From positions 248,001-312,000 of the forward strand of contig NZ_MU078694.1 of assembly GCF_014078525.1 (NCBI RefSeq): DNA of 64,000 nucleotides, read 5' to 3'. The stretch's first letter is position 1. Every line of letters starts with the position of its first letter. The DNA is from Nitrosopumilus sp. b3. Its GTDB lineage: Archaea > Thermoproteota > Nitrososphaeria > Nitrososphaerales > Nitrosopumilaceae. The notes under the pieces were generated by a model. The model worked only from the letters and a program-made list of their open reading frames with translations. It ran no database searches and had not been told where the DNA came from. The position numbers were made by a program, and so were the translations under genes. Positions 43,676 to 53,442 of this stretch are shown here, one piece after another.

Positions 43676-43935
43676 CTAAACTATCGTTAGAAGATATAGA
43701 ATTTATCAAGATTCTTGCCAATTCCGATGCATCTATTCTTCAGCAAGGCATGAATGATGCCACAAGACTAAGATTAGAACGACAAGTAGGCGTGATTTTA
43801 AGAGAATATTACCACGAAAACACTATGGATACCCAAACCCATTGGAATGAGATATTTCTTAAAGCAGGAATTAGTGAAGATGATGGAAAATCAGCAATTG
43901 CTTGTGCCAGACGTTTGGGAATAGACATATCATAA
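43672..43935 (+). CDS. Hypothetical protein translationally coupled to gatB (87 aa)
   Basis: Overlaps gatB by 4 nt (ATGA), so expressed with GatCAB. Helical, without motif (SLEDIEFIKILANSDAS). Possibly a subunit or partner unknown to me; the overlap is its main support. Confidence 0.65.
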   Translation: MTKLSLEDIEFIKILANSDASILQQGMNDATRLRLERQVGVILREYYHENTMDTQTHWNEIFLKAGISEDDGKSAIACARRLGIDIS

Positions 43936-43980
43936 ATCTAAAAATCTTTTTACACTCTTTAGGTTTCTAAAGATTGAATC

Positions 43981-45906
43981 TTGTCGAATTTTGAATTCAT
44001 TCCAAATGAAAAACAAATCAAAGAATCCAACATCTTTCAATTTATGAATAAACATGGTGTGTCTACACTAGAAGAGTTGTCCCAAAAGGCAAAAACAGAT
44101 TTAGAATGGTTTTGGGAATCCGTTGATAAAGATATAGGAATAGTTTGGGATAAGCCATATACAAAAACATTGGATGTTTCAAAAGGCATTGCATGGTCAA
44201 AATGGTTTATCGATGGCAAGACAAACATTTACAAGTCTTCTGTAGAAAAATTTGCAAAAATAAACCCCCAAAAAATTGCGTATTATTTTGTATCTGAAGA
44301 TGGCTCTACATCTAAAATATCATACTCTGAATTAAATTCCAAAGTTACAAAACTTGCAAATGCCCTCAAATCTCTTGGTGTTAAAAAAGGAGATGTGATT
44401 GCAATCTATCTTCCGATGATTGAACAGGCAATTTTGGCAATTCTTGCTGCAGCTAAGATTGGCGCAATTCAAACTACAATTTTTTCAGGGTATAGCTCAC
44501 AATCATTGCATGTTAGACTGCAAGATTGTAAGGCAAAGATTCTATTCATTTCTGATGGGTTTTATCGTAAAGGAAAACCTGTCTCTCAAAAAGAGATTAT
44601 GGAAACTGCGATAAAAAATACCAATATTGAAAAAACAATACTTGTATCATACAAAGGAATCGACACTTTTTCAGAATCTAAAGATATAATCCCATTTGAA
44701 AAAATCATGTCCTTCCATGATGATTCTTGTGTTACTGAAATAATGGATTCCGAGGATCCTTTGTTTATTTTATATACTTCAGGAACTACGGGTAACCCCA
44801 AGGGAGTAATTCATAGTCATGGAGGATTTTCCGTTTTTGCAGGACATCAATCTGCATACCTCATAGATATGAATGAAAATGACATCTTATTCTGGCCTGC
44901 AGATATTGGTTGGATTACAGGCCAAGTTTGGAATGTTTATGGTCTTTTGATTATGGGGGCTAGTGCAGTAATTTATGATGGTGCTATTGATTATCCGACA
45001 CCTAATAGAATCTGGCAAATGCTGTCAGAGTATGATGCAACAATTTTTGGCATATCTCCTACGGCAGTACGGTTATTCAAAAAAAATAATGCAGAACCTA
45101 GAAAATTATTCTCATTAGATAAAATAAAAAACATCCCTACAACTGGCGAACCTCTTGATGAGGATTCTTGGTGGTGGTTGTTTGATAAAGTTGGTAACAA
45201 AAAAATTCCTATAATGAATTTATCAGGTGGAACTGAAATTGGTGGTGCAATGTTGTCAGTTTTTCCTGGAATGAAATTAAAACCATCATGTGTGGGGATT
45301 CCTGTTCCAGGAATGAATCTAGATGTCTTTGATGATGATGGTAATCCAGTAAGAAATGAAAATGGGTATTTAGTTATAAAATCCCCATGGCCTGCAATGA
45401 CTCGTGGATTGTTAAATAATGATACACGGTATATTGAAACTTATTGGTCAAGATTTGAAAATGTTTGGTTTCATGGCGACTATGTCTTTGTTGATAAAGA
45501 TAACTTATGGTATATGCGTGGTAGGGCAGATGATGTAATCAACATATCTGGACATAGAATGAGTACTGCTGAAATTGAACAAACTGTTATTTCTCATGAA
45601 AAAATTTCTGATGCCGCATCTATTTCAATTCCTGATGATATAACTGGTGAAGCAATTGTGATCTTTTTTGTTACAGATGATAAATCCGATACAGGTTTAG
45701 AAACAGAGATATCAAATTACGTGTCTGAAAAAATTGGGAAGGTTGCAAAACCTAAATTTGTTTTTCAAATGACTGATTTACCAAAAACTAGAACTGGAAA
45801 AATAATGCGTCGTGTATTAAAATCAAAATTATTGGGAATGGATATGGGTGATTTATCATCTCTGGAAAATACAAAGGTTTTAGACGAAATTACAAAAATA
45901 GGTTGA
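43981..45906 (+). CDS. AMP-forming acyl-CoA synthetase (acetyl-CoA synthetase-like)
   Basis: 641 aa, TTG start. AMP-binding motif L-Y-T-S-G-T-T-G-N-P-K-G-V, GGTEIGGAM, Y-x-x-G-D-like FHGDYVFVD, RADDVINISGHRMS and the C-terminal PKTRTGKIMRR Lys. WPADIGWITGQVWNVYG resembles acetyl/propionyl-CoA synthetases. It could activate acetate, propionate or 3-hydroxypropionate; substrate cannot be decided from motifs. Confidence 0.9.
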   Translation: MSNFEFIPNEKQIKESNIFQFMNKHGVSTLEELSQKAKTDLEWFWESVDKDIGIVWDKPYTKTLDVSKGIAWSKWFIDGKTNIYKSSVEKFAKINPQKIAYYFVSEDGSTSKISYSELNSKVTKLANALKSLGVKKGDVIAIYLPMIEQAILAILAAAKIGAIQTTIFSGYSSQSLHVRLQDCKAKILFISDGFYRKGKPVSQKEIMETAIKNTNIEKTILVSYKGIDTFSESKDIIPFEKIMSFHDDSCVTEIMDSEDPLFILYTSGTTGNPKGVIHSHGGFSVFAGHQSAYLIDMNENDILFWPADIGWITGQVWNVYGLLIMGASAVIYDGAIDYPTPNRIWQMLSEYDATIFGISPTAVRLFKKNNAEPRKLFSLDKIKNIPTTGEPLDEDSWWWLFDKVGNKKIPIMNLSGGTEIGGAMLSVFPGMKLKPSCVGIPVPGMNLDVFDDDGNPVRNENGYLVIKSPWPAMTRGLLNNDTRYIETYWSRFENVWFHGDYVFVDKDNLWYMRGRADDVINISGHRMSTAEIEQTVISHEKISDAASISIPDDITGEAIVIFFVTDDKSDTGLETEISNYVSEKIGKVAKPKFVFQMTDLPKTRTGKIMRRVLKSKLLGMDMGDLSSLENTKVLDEITKIG

Positions 45907-45976
45907 TAAAATCTCACTGTTTGATATTCACTATTTCACGCTTGGTATCTAAATCTAATTCCTAGTAGATAAATTA

Positions 45977-47335
45977 TTGAAATTTGTAGTTGATCAGCAA
46001 GTAGAAGACATTGAGATGCCTGAAAATCTCAAATTAAACACCTTTTTGCAGGAATTTCATTCAGATTGCCCTCATCCTGAATGTGGTTTTGGATTTTATG
46101 GCTTTGCATTTGGCCAATCCCCTTTTCCAGTTCCAAAAGCAATCCAAGAGGCATTAGTAAAAAATGCTGACAAGGGGGCTTATGCACCGATTTCTGGAAT
46201 TCCAGAACTACGAAATGCCATATCCAAATACAATAAACATTATTTTGGAATGGATGTTCCACCTGAAAGAATCCATGTTGGTCCTGGAACCAAAGAGTTG
46301 ATTTTTAATCTTTTAGAAATTTTACATGGGACGGTGATTTTACCAACCCCTGCTTGGTTAGGATATCTTCCTCAAATTAGATTTTTAAAGAAAAATTATC
46401 ATATGCTGCCAACTAGATCAAACAAAAAAATATCTCCAAATAATTTAAGAAGACTTGCGTTGCGATTACACGATAGACAAAAAATACTGATCCTTAACAA
46501 TCCGAATAACCCTACGGGGCTACTTTATGACAAATTAGAGTTAGAAGAAATATCTGATGTATGTAGAGAACAAAATATCACAGTTATTTCAGATGAAATT
46601 TATGCCCAGACAACATATGATTTTTCAAAATTTGTCAGTATGGGTAAAATTTACCCTGAAGGCACATTTGTAACAAACGGTTTATCAAAATCACATGCAG
46701 CAGGCGGATATCGTTTAGGCTATGTAGTTTTTCCACAACATGCTATAGATCTGAAAACACAATTCAAAAAAATTTTGGCAACTGAATATACTGCAGTTTC
46801 AACTCCAATTCAACATGCAGCAGTAGCTGGGTTTGAAATCAGTAAAGATATGGATGAATATTTCCAAATTACCAGAAACATTCATCAAATTATGGGTGAT
46901 TATACATACAAGGCATTATCCTCAATTGAAGGTGTAGTTGCCACGAAGCCTGATGCTACATTTTACCTTTTGGCTGATTTTAATTATTATGCTACAGATT
47001 TGCAAAAAGCTAAAATTTTCACATCTCAGAAATTATCTGAATCACTAATAGTTCATCCATATCACACTGCAATTGTAGGTGGGGATAGCTTGGTTTTAGA
47101 ACGAACTGACTTCAGTGCAAGAATTGCTTATGTAGACTATGACGGTGCCAAGGTTTATCAAAATTATCTAGATAAGAAACCTGAAACAGATTCTGAAAAA
47201 GAAGAATTTGTAAAAAATAATGCTCCAAAAGTTGTTGCAGGAATAGATATGATCACCAAATTTTTTGAAACTATCAAAAAAACATCTTTGAATAATTCGC
47301 TTAATCAAAAGAATTCCCTGATTAATACCAACTAA
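45977..47335 (+). CDS. PLP-dependent aminotransferase, class I/II
   Basis: 452 aa. LNNPNNPTG, ISDEIYAQTTYDF and the Schiff-base segment GLSKSHAAGGYRLGYVV are intact. Fold type I aminotransferase, possibly aspartate- or aromatic-specific. The TTG start chosen gives an N-terminal extension (KFVVDQQVEDIEMP); a start at the later ATG is possible. Overlaps the convergent gene by 4 nt. Confidence 0.85.
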   Translation: MKFVVDQQVEDIEMPENLKLNTFLQEFHSDCPHPECGFGFYGFAFGQSPFPVPKAIQEALVKNADKGAYAPISGIPELRNAISKYNKHYFGMDVPPERIHVGPGTKELIFNLLEILHGTVILPTPAWLGYLPQIRFLKKNYHMLPTRSNKKISPNNLRRLALRLHDRQKILILNNPNNPTGLLYDKLELEEISDVCREQNITVISDEIYAQTTYDFSKFVSMGKIYPEGTFVTNGLSKSHAAGGYRLGYVVFPQHAIDLKTQFKKILATEYTAVSTPIQHAAVAGFEISKDMDEYFQITRNIHQIMGDYTYKALSSIEGVVATKPDATFYLLADFNYYATDLQKAKIFTSQKLSESLIVHPYHTAIVGGDSLVLERTDFSARIAYVDYDGAKVYQNYLDKKPETDSEKEEFVKNNAPKVVAGIDMITKFFETIKKTSLNNSLNQKNSLINTN

Positions 47336-48474
47336 TCTAATTTTGATTTTAATTCATCATATTCTTCTAAATTAATTTCCCCTTTGGCCAATCTTATTTG
47401 TATAATTTCTTTTGGATTGCTTCTAATAATTGGCTGAATTAATTTTTTTCTGATCACCTCTTTGTTAATTGAAATTTGTTTTGAATTTGTATCAACTTTT
47501 TTCTTTATTCCAATCACTGCGCCAAACAATATCCCTATGCCTGCAATAGCAAGAGATATCTCTGCAATCTCGGAATTACTTTCAGTTATTTTCTTTTCTT
47601 CAGCGATAGATGATGCTTCGGCTTCAGGAATGATTTCTTTGTCAATTAATTCGTGGACCACAGTATTGATGTTATCATTGTGATTTACTGCTTCCTCTAT
47701 AGTTAATCCTGGATAGTTCCTGTCAAACCATGACTTGTATGCTACCTCATTATAGTATCTATCAATATAGTATTGAGGATCTTTGTTTGGGTCAACAAAA
47801 TCAGCAGGTTTTGAGTGTCCATTCCATTCATCCACAGGTTCCTCATGGGTTAAATTTTGTATCGAATTATTCTCATAATTTACTGCTTCCTCTATAGTTA
47901 ATCCTGGATAGTTCCTGTCAAACCATGACTTGTATGCTACCTCATTATAGTATCTATCAATATAGTATTGAGGATCTTTGTTTGGGTCAACAAAATCAAC
48001 AGATGTGGAGATTGGTTTTTCTTCTATTGTCTGAACATTGTTCACTTTTTCATTATCTTGTTTTCCCTTTTTGCTCCCATCTGAAATTTCTAAATTAACT
48101 GGAATCCCATTTAATGAAACTCCGAAACTTGTTGTTACACCTTCAGTCATATTTAGAATAAATCCTGTTGCATTATACACACCATGTTCCGAAAAATCAT
48201 CGTTGATTTTAACAATTTTTTTAAATGATTCATCATGATTGATTATTGCTTGTGTCAATTGGACAAATTCATTTTTGTGATCCCTGATGACTATAGTTAC
48301 TAAACCTACAGAATCTTTCTCAACTAAACCTGAAAATTCTATTTGATCACCTTTGTAAAATGAATCGGAATTAACTTGAAGATCTGTAACCTCTCCAAAC
48401 ACAGGAGTTGAATTGATTATGATTAGTAAAGAGAACAATGCAATTGTATACTGAGAAAGTTTTTTTCTCATCAT
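47332..48474 (-). CDS. Secreted/membrane protein with duplicated 40-residue unit and SHOCT-like tail
   Basis: 380 aa. Signal peptide (about 1-28), an Ig-like beta domain (30-130), two copies of a unit containing DFVDPNKDPQYYIDRYYN and WFDRNYPGLTIEEAV, a transmembrane helix (about 300-322) and a C-terminal RLAKGEINLEEYDELKSKL segment like SHOCT. The two units are identical at the DNA level over 121 bp (see repeats). Possibly a cell-surface structural or sensing protein. Confidence 0.7.
   Translation of the reverse strand: MMRKKLSQYTIALFSLLIIINSTPVFGEVTDLQVNSDSFYKGDQIEFSGLVEKDSVGLVTIVIRDHKNEFVQLTQAIINHDESFKKIVKINDDFSEHGVYNATGFILNMTEGVTTSFGVSLNGIPVNLEISDGSKKGKQDNEKVNNVQTIEEKPISTSVDFVDPNKDPQYYIDRYYNEVAYKSWFDRNYPGLTIEEAVNYENNSIQNLTHEEPVDEWNGHSKPADFVDPNKDPQYYIDRYYNEVAYKSWFDRNYPGLTIEEAVNHNDNINTVVHELIDKEIIPEAEASSIAEEKKITESNSEIAEISLAIAGIGILFGAVIGIKKKVDTNSKQISINKEVIRKKLIQPIIRSNPKEIIQIRLAKGEINLEEYDELKSKLD
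47683..47803 (-). repeat. Copy 1 of 121-bp perfect direct repeat inside coding sequence
   Basis: Identical to 47878-47998 over all 121 bp; period 195 bp, a multiple of 3, so the frame is kept and adds one 65-residue unit. Perfect identity implies a recent duplication or ongoing gene conversion. Confidence 0.9.
47878..47998 (-). repeat. Copy 2 of 121-bp perfect direct repeat
   Basis: Matches 47683-47803 exactly. The intervening 74 bp encodes a variable linker (NNSIQNLTHEEPVDEWNGHS) between the two units. Confidence 0.9.
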
Positions 48475-48567
48475 ACAAAAAATATCTCACTTTTTGATTT
48501 AAAATGAGCGTATAATTCATTCAGTTTTTTTCTAAGTAATAGTTAAATGCACAAAATAATTTTTCCG

Positions 48568-48945
48568 CTATTCCCATCTGTTGTTTATTGTCAAATGATT
48601 CTTTCTGGTTTCTGCTTCCAGTTGACTGATTTTTGTTCTAATTTTATTTGATAAAATCTCTAACACTTCATCAATGCCAACTGCACTAAATTTTGTAGGT
48701 TTACCAAATGATGAAAAAACTACTCCTTTTCGTTGTAATGATGATAATAATCGATATGTTTCGGTTCTTGGAATATTCATGGCTTTTGATATTTCTGAGG
48801 CAGTCTCAACACTGTTTTTGTTTAAAAATAGATAGATTTTTGTTTCATCTGTAGAAAAATAGTAATCTATTATCATAAGATTTAGTTTACTAATTGTATT
48901 TTCTACTGTTTCAGTAAACGTTTTTTCGTGATTATCCCCATCCAT
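48568..48945 (-). CDS. TrmB-like HTH regulator (125 aa)
   Basis: ETASEISKAMNIPRTETYRLL is the winged-helix core; PRTETY-x-LLS-x-LQ-x-KG is shared with the larger TrmB-like protein at 50070. No C-terminal effector domain. Upstream of (and reading away from) the prepilin peptidase gene. Confidence 0.75.
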   Translation of the reverse strand: MDGDNHEKTFTETVENTISKLNLMIIDYYFSTDETKIYLFLNKNSVETASEISKAMNIPRTETYRLLSSLQRKGVVFSSFGKPTKFSAVGIDEVLEILSNKIRTKISQLEAETRKNHLTINNRWE

Positions 48946-49024
48946 TAAGAAAGTATGAATTTAATTTTTACATTAACAGATGTATGTAATTCAATATTAC
49001 ATCGTATTTTTTCATTCTATTTAG

Positions 49025-49717
49025 CTACAATCCTAGAAACTGACCTAAGAGAATATCACCATAAACTAATTGAATCAAAAAACCACCTGTAATTAGTAAA
49101 AGATATGGAATTCCAGGAGTAATCCAAGTATCGGGTTTTGTACAAAAGTCTTGATTTTCAGCATGATGTAATTTCAAATTTAATTTCTTTTTTCCTTTCT
49201 TAGTTTTTTCTATAGAGAAACCAAATTTTGGGTTTTTAGCTCTATATCCCATTAATATTGCAATTATTTTTCTTCCAGTAGTCTCTTCAAAACCCTCAAA
49301 GATGTTTTCGCCTTTAATCTGTGCTATCACATTTCTTAATACATTTACAATAAATGGAATTACAAATAGTATCACGGCATTAGACAATGTTGTAAATGGT
49401 GTTATTGGAGTTTCACTAAATGTAGCCATAGGTGCAATAACTGCTAATGCAATAAGTGCAAAGGCATCTGCCCCCCCAAAAAACCCTATTCTCCACATAA
49501 TAATCACAATTGGTACAATAATTAATGAAAATCCTAAAGTGAATAAATCAGAAATTAGATCAGGGCTTAAAAATATCAATAAAAATCCGATTACTCCAAA
49601 TACAATCCAAAAATAATCATGAATTTCTCTTTTCCATACATCGATTACTGACGCAACTCCTAGCATAACTAATGCCAAGCCTATTCCAATAATGTGATGA
49701 TCTAGAAATAATTCCAT
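49025..49717 (-). CDS. Archaeal prepilin/preflagellin-type peptidase (A24)
   Basis: 230 aa, about six transmembrane segments. Catalytic Asp candidates lie in SVIDVWKREIHDYFW (first) and GFFGGADAFALIAL (G-x-x-D second motif, as G-G-A-D), matching FlaK/PibD-like aspartic peptidases. Processes class III signal peptides of pilins or archaellins. Nearby pilin genes are not visible. Confidence 0.8.
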   Translation of the reverse strand: MELFLDHHIIGIGLALVMLGVASVIDVWKREIHDYFWIVFGVIGFLLIFLSPDLISDLFTLGFSLIIVPIVIIMWRIGFFGGADAFALIALAVIAPMATFSETPITPFTTLSNAVILFVIPFIVNVLRNVIAQIKGENIFEGFEETTGRKIIAILMGYRAKNPKFGFSIEKTKKGKKKLNLKLHHAENQDFCTKPDTWITPGIPYLLLITGGFLIQLVYGDILLGQFLGL

Positions 49718-50069
49718 CTAGTAGTTTCTGTTTTATCGAACTATATTTGAAATGAAATGAAAAAGACTTTTCTTTTAGTCATATTTTTTAATTATTCATC
49801 TAACTTGTACAAAAATGAGGGGTCGATGTTTTACTAGGTATGATCATCCAAAATGAAACAACAGTATTTGCAAATTCTGTTGAGTGTGGATCATAGAAAA
49901 ACCATCATTTTGGTCAAAAAAAATTAAAATTTAGGAATAATTGGCATATTTACGCCTAATTTGATCCATTTTTATCGGTAAAATGGATAAAAACGATCAA
50001 GTCGATCTAACAAATTTAGCTTTACTACAATATAGTTCAGTGATTTCTTAATGATGATCCTGAATAAAG
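49718..50069. promoter_or_regulatory. Palindrome-rich intergenic region upstream of TrmB-like gene
   Basis: 352 nt without a supported gene. It holds a 24-nt palindrome with one mismatch pair (CAACAGTATTTG/CAAATTCTGTTG, 49859-49882) nested inside CCAAAATGA (49848) and TCATTTTGG (49905), and separately ATCCATTTT (49964-49972) / AAAATGGAT (49980-49988), a perfect 9-bp hairpin about 80 nt before the TrmB gene. Either operators for the regulator or a structured transcript. Confidence 0.55.
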
Positions 50070-50921
50070 ATGCCAAAAGAAAACGCCCAAGAATCAGTAT
50101 TTGACTCATCACCTGATTCGAAAATGTATGAGTACAAACTTTCAGTGGAAAAAGTTCAAACGAAATTATCGGAATTTGGATTAACATCAAATCAAAGCAA
50201 GGTATTCATTTATCTTGGAAAATATGGCTCAAAGACTGCTCCCGAAGTTTGCAAATCATTGAAATTACCCCGTACTGAAACCTATCATTTATTGTCTGCA
50301 TTACAAAATAAAGGAATTGTATCTGCTACATTTCAACACCCAATACAGTTTATAGCATTACCTTTAGAGAAAGCTATTTGGATATTAGTAAATTCTGAAA
50401 AAGAACGTGTAAAATCTCTTGAAAGAATGGAACAAGGGTTATCAAAGTTATGGGACAATATCCCAACATTTGATTCTATGCATCCAGAAGTTGAAGAAAA
50501 ATTCCAGATGCTACAAGGTTCGAATCAAATTCATTCAAAAATAACTGAAATGACTGACAGTCATAATGATGAATTTTTAATTCTAGGTTCTGAAAAAGAT
50601 TATCTTAAACTATATCATGGAGATTTCCTCGAATCTTTTGTAAAATCAAAACAAAAATTCAGATTGTTAAGTGGATGTACTGATAAAACAACATACATCT
50701 TTGATGATTTAGAAAGAAAAAATATTAAAAAACTACATACTGATGTAGAAAATCATCTGTGTTTTATTTTAAAAGATAATAGCGAGATGCTGTTTTTTAC
50801 TAAAAATGCCGTATCTCTAGATGAACCTTATGCAATGTGGACAAATTCAAATTCAATGGTGTATGCAATGAAATTATTATTTGAATCAATGTGGACTAAT
50901 TCAAAGAATATTCATCTGTAA
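50070..50921 (+). CDS. TrmB family transcription regulator
   Basis: 283 aa. Winged helix (LTSNQSKVFIYLGKYGSK, LPRTETYHLLSALQNKG) then a coiled linker and a C-terminal PLD-like/sugar-sensor-type domain (EFLILGSEKDYLKLYHGD). Related to the shorter regulator at 48568. Its own upstream region has palindromes. Ligand unknown. Confidence 0.8.
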   Translation: MPKENAQESVFDSSPDSKMYEYKLSVEKVQTKLSEFGLTSNQSKVFIYLGKYGSKTAPEVCKSLKLPRTETYHLLSALQNKGIVSATFQHPIQFIALPLEKAIWILVNSEKERVKSLERMEQGLSKLWDNIPTFDSMHPEVEEKFQMLQGSNQIHSKITEMTDSHNDEFLILGSEKDYLKLYHGDFLESFVKSKQKFRLLSGCTDKTTYIFDDLERKNIKKLHTDVENHLCFILKDNSEMLFFTKNAVSLDEPYAMWTNSNSMVYAMKLLFESMWTNSKNIHL

Positions 50922-50999
50922 TCTTATGGAAATATTTTTGTCAGATTCAAACTAGTACCCCTCTTTATATAGAAAATTTACCTTATCCTTGTTATAGAT

Positions 51000-51737
51000 A
51001 TGGAATCTACATATTCTAAAGTGAAGACAGGAATACCCGGATTGGATACGGTTATTTCAGGAGGAATGAAAGCAGGGCGTTCTGTTACAGTTTCAGGACC
51101 GCCTGGAAGTGGAAAGACTACTTTTGGGTTACAATATCTCTACGCAGGTGCCAAAGATTTTGATGAACCCGGTGTTTATGTAACAATGTCTCAAAACATC
51201 CAGGAGATCAAAAACGACTGCATTTCATACGGATGGGATTTTGATAATTTGATATCTGATGATAAGATTTTGATGGTTGACGCAAGACCATTTAAGATAC
51301 AGGATGAATTAATTGGAAAAGATGATTCTCTTTACAGAGGAGAAAATTTACCATTTGAGCATTTAACTAAATTAATTCTCAGCAGCATAAAAAGAATAGA
51401 AGCCAAAAGAGTTGTAATTGATTCTGTCACAATTTTATCTTTACAATATTCAGATAAATTCAGTATGAGACAGGGATTGCAAGCAATGGTTCAAGCTTTG
51501 GAAAATTTTGGGGTAACCAGTTTAATCTTATCTGAAGATTCTAAAAATGATGAAATGCCTTTAGAATGGTTTGTGACTTCTGGGATTGTTCAACTTCGAC
51601 ATAATAGAACAGGTGATACTATGGAGAGAACAATTCAGGTTACTAAAATGCGAGGAGTCAAACATAGTGAGCAAATACATCCTGTTGAATTTGATTCAGA
51701 TGGTATGCATTTACTGCATCCTAGACTTTTACCTTGA
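51000..51737 (+). CDS. KaiC/RAD55-like RecA ATPase
   Basis: 245 aa. GIPGLDTVISGGMKAG, Walker A G-P-P-G-S-G-K-T-T, and Walker B RVVIDSVTIL are intact; IQVTKMRGVKHSEQIHPVEF is typical of single-domain KaiC-like proteins. These often act in signalling or DNA-linked regulation in archaea. Read in the same direction as the TrmB gene 80 nt upstream, with its own TATA-like TTTATATAG. Overlaps the next gene at the stops by 9 nt. Confidence 0.85.
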   Translation: MESTYSKVKTGIPGLDTVISGGMKAGRSVTVSGPPGSGKTTFGLQYLYAGAKDFDEPGVYVTMSQNIQEIKNDCISYGWDFDNLISDDKILMVDARPFKIQDELIGKDDSLYRGENLPFEHLTKLILSSIKRIEAKRVVIDSVTILSLQYSDKFSMRQGLQAMVQALENFGVTSLILSEDSKNDEMPLEWFVTSGIVQLRHNRTGDTMERTIQVTKMRGVKHSEQIHPVEFDSDGMHLLHPRLLP

Positions 51738-52961
51738 TGATTTCTTTTTTCTGAGTTGAGCTACAACTAATGGTAAAAATGCTCCCACATCTGAAACAAT
51801 TCCCAAAGCTTGCCAGGTCCCACGATCCATAAGTTTTGTAACCGTTGGTTGATTGATATCCACTACTATAACTTTGACATTTGCAGGTAGCATATTGCCT
51901 GTTGCAATGGAATGAAGCATTGTTGAAATCATAATTACCATGCTAGCATCTTTTAAAATTTTTTTATACTCCCTTTGTGCTTGAGCTACATCTGTAATGA
52001 CATCAGGTAGTGGACCATCGTCTCTAATAGATCCTGCCAACACAAATGGAACTTTATTTTTTATACACTCATACATTATTCCTTTTTTGAGTTTCTTGGT
52101 TTTTACCATGTTTGCAATGGAACCTGCTTTGAATACTGCATTAATCGTATCCATGTGATTTCTATGACCGTGATATGCAAGAGTTGCATCATGAACATTC
52201 ATTCCCAGTGATGTTCCCAGAGTAGCATATTCTATATCGTGGACTGCAAGTGCATTTCCAGCTAGGACTCCATCGATATACCCTGCTCTAATTAATTCTG
52301 ATACTGCATCATCTGCACCAGTATGTACAATTGCAGGACCTCCAACGATGACAATCTTACCGCCATTCTTTTTGGTATTGTATATGTCGTCTGCAACTTG
52401 TTTTGCAATATGTTGTGTTGGACGTTCACTAGAACTTGAACTTCCCATAAACTCAAATACATTAACTCCTTCTCTTGGACGCTCAGGGGGTGTGATTTTA
52501 ATTCCTTTTTCTCCAACAATTATCATGTCTCCTTTTTTAATATCTCTAACAGGTACGCAAAACGCTCTGTTTTGCTTTACGACGATACACTTGTCCATCA
52601 TCATATTTTCAACCTGTATCCATTGTTCTTTATAGAAAACTTGAGTGTGATTGTTTGTTGTACTGTAAAAATTATCTGGCATAACGCAATTTTTTGGAGA
52701 TTTTTTTAATGTTATTTCTTGCTGTATTTTTGATACTGCTCCCTCTCTATACACAGTTTCTAAAATCTCGTCTAGATGCTTCTGATTTTTCCCCTTTACA
52801 AGCAGCCTTGCAAAAGACTGATCTTTTTTTCGTTTACCAATATTGATCTCCTCCACTTGGAATTCTCCATGTAGATCCATAATTTTATCAAAGATCTTAG
52901 TCAGAATGGACGAATCAATTAAATGACCGCTAACTTGTATTTCTTGTGAAAATTTACTCAT
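51729..52961 (-). CDS. Archaeal ornithine cyclodeaminase-type protein (LOR/SDH, TIGR00300)
   Basis: 410 aa. N-terminal LOR-type domain (GHLIDSSILTKIFDKIMDLH) and C-terminal NAD-binding domain with IVIVGGPAIVHTGA. The TIGR00300 family includes an archaeal ornithine cyclodeaminase that makes proline; I assign this by recollection of the family, so treat as probable. Related to the arginine dihydrolase group. Cytoplasmic. Confidence 0.8.
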   Translation of the reverse strand: MSKFSQEIQVSGHLIDSSILTKIFDKIMDLHGEFQVEEINIGKRKKDQSFARLLVKGKNQKHLDEILETVYREGAVSKIQQEITLKKSPKNCVMPDNFYSTTNNHTQVFYKEQWIQVENMMMDKCIVVKQNRAFCVPVRDIKKGDMIIVGEKGIKITPPERPREGVNVFEFMGSSSSSERPTQHIAKQVADDIYNTKKNGGKIVIVGGPAIVHTGADDAVSELIRAGYIDGVLAGNALAVHDIEYATLGTSLGMNVHDATLAYHGHRNHMDTINAVFKAGSIANMVKTKKLKKGIMYECIKNKVPFVLAGSIRDDGPLPDVITDVAQAQREYKKILKDASMVIMISTMLHSIATGNMLPANVKVIVVDINQPTVTKLMDRGTWQALGIVSDVGAFLPLVVAQLRKKKSSR

Positions 52962-53017
52962 TTTATTTCACTCTGCATTATGATAACTAAAGGTTACGTT
53001 TTTCTTTAAGGCTATGA

Positions 53018-53365
53018 TCATACGGGGAGAATTACTTTGCCCTCGAACTTTGAAATGTTGTCTTCTTTGAATGTTTTTTCTAAGATTTCTTTTTGTTGTT
53101 GTGTTACTCCTTGCACAATAGTTTTCGATGCCCCGGTTTTATCCACTAGTGCTAGTATGTATCCGCTATTATCAGTCAATACAAATCCTGCTGATTCGTC
53201 TACAAAGGCATACAAATTTTCCTCTCCTACAGGTTGCCATACATTTGATTTTGTATCGGATAATGCCAATGCAGGCATGGCTCTACCATCAGTTAATTTG
53301 TTAAGATACTCTCTTGCTTCAGCAACTCGTTTTTGTCCTAATTTTAGAGCCTGAAAATATTGCAT
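53018..53365 (-). CDS. Hypothetical protein (115 aa)
   Basis: Soluble; contains an apparent sensor-like strand pattern (LYAFVDESAGFVLTDNSGYIL). No known motif. Not linked to neighbours by overlap. Confidence 0.55.
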   Translation of the reverse strand: MQYFQALKLGQKRVAEAREYLNKLTDGRAMPALALSDTKSNVWQPVGEENLYAFVDESAGFVLTDNSGYILALVDKTGASKTIVQGVTQQQKEILEKTFKEDNISKFEGKVILPV

Positions 53366-53442
53366 GTTCTCAAGTTATTGATTTGTTATAAAAACAATAT
53401 CTCTTCAAAAGATAGTTATAGAATCCTGTCTTTTTTGACAGT

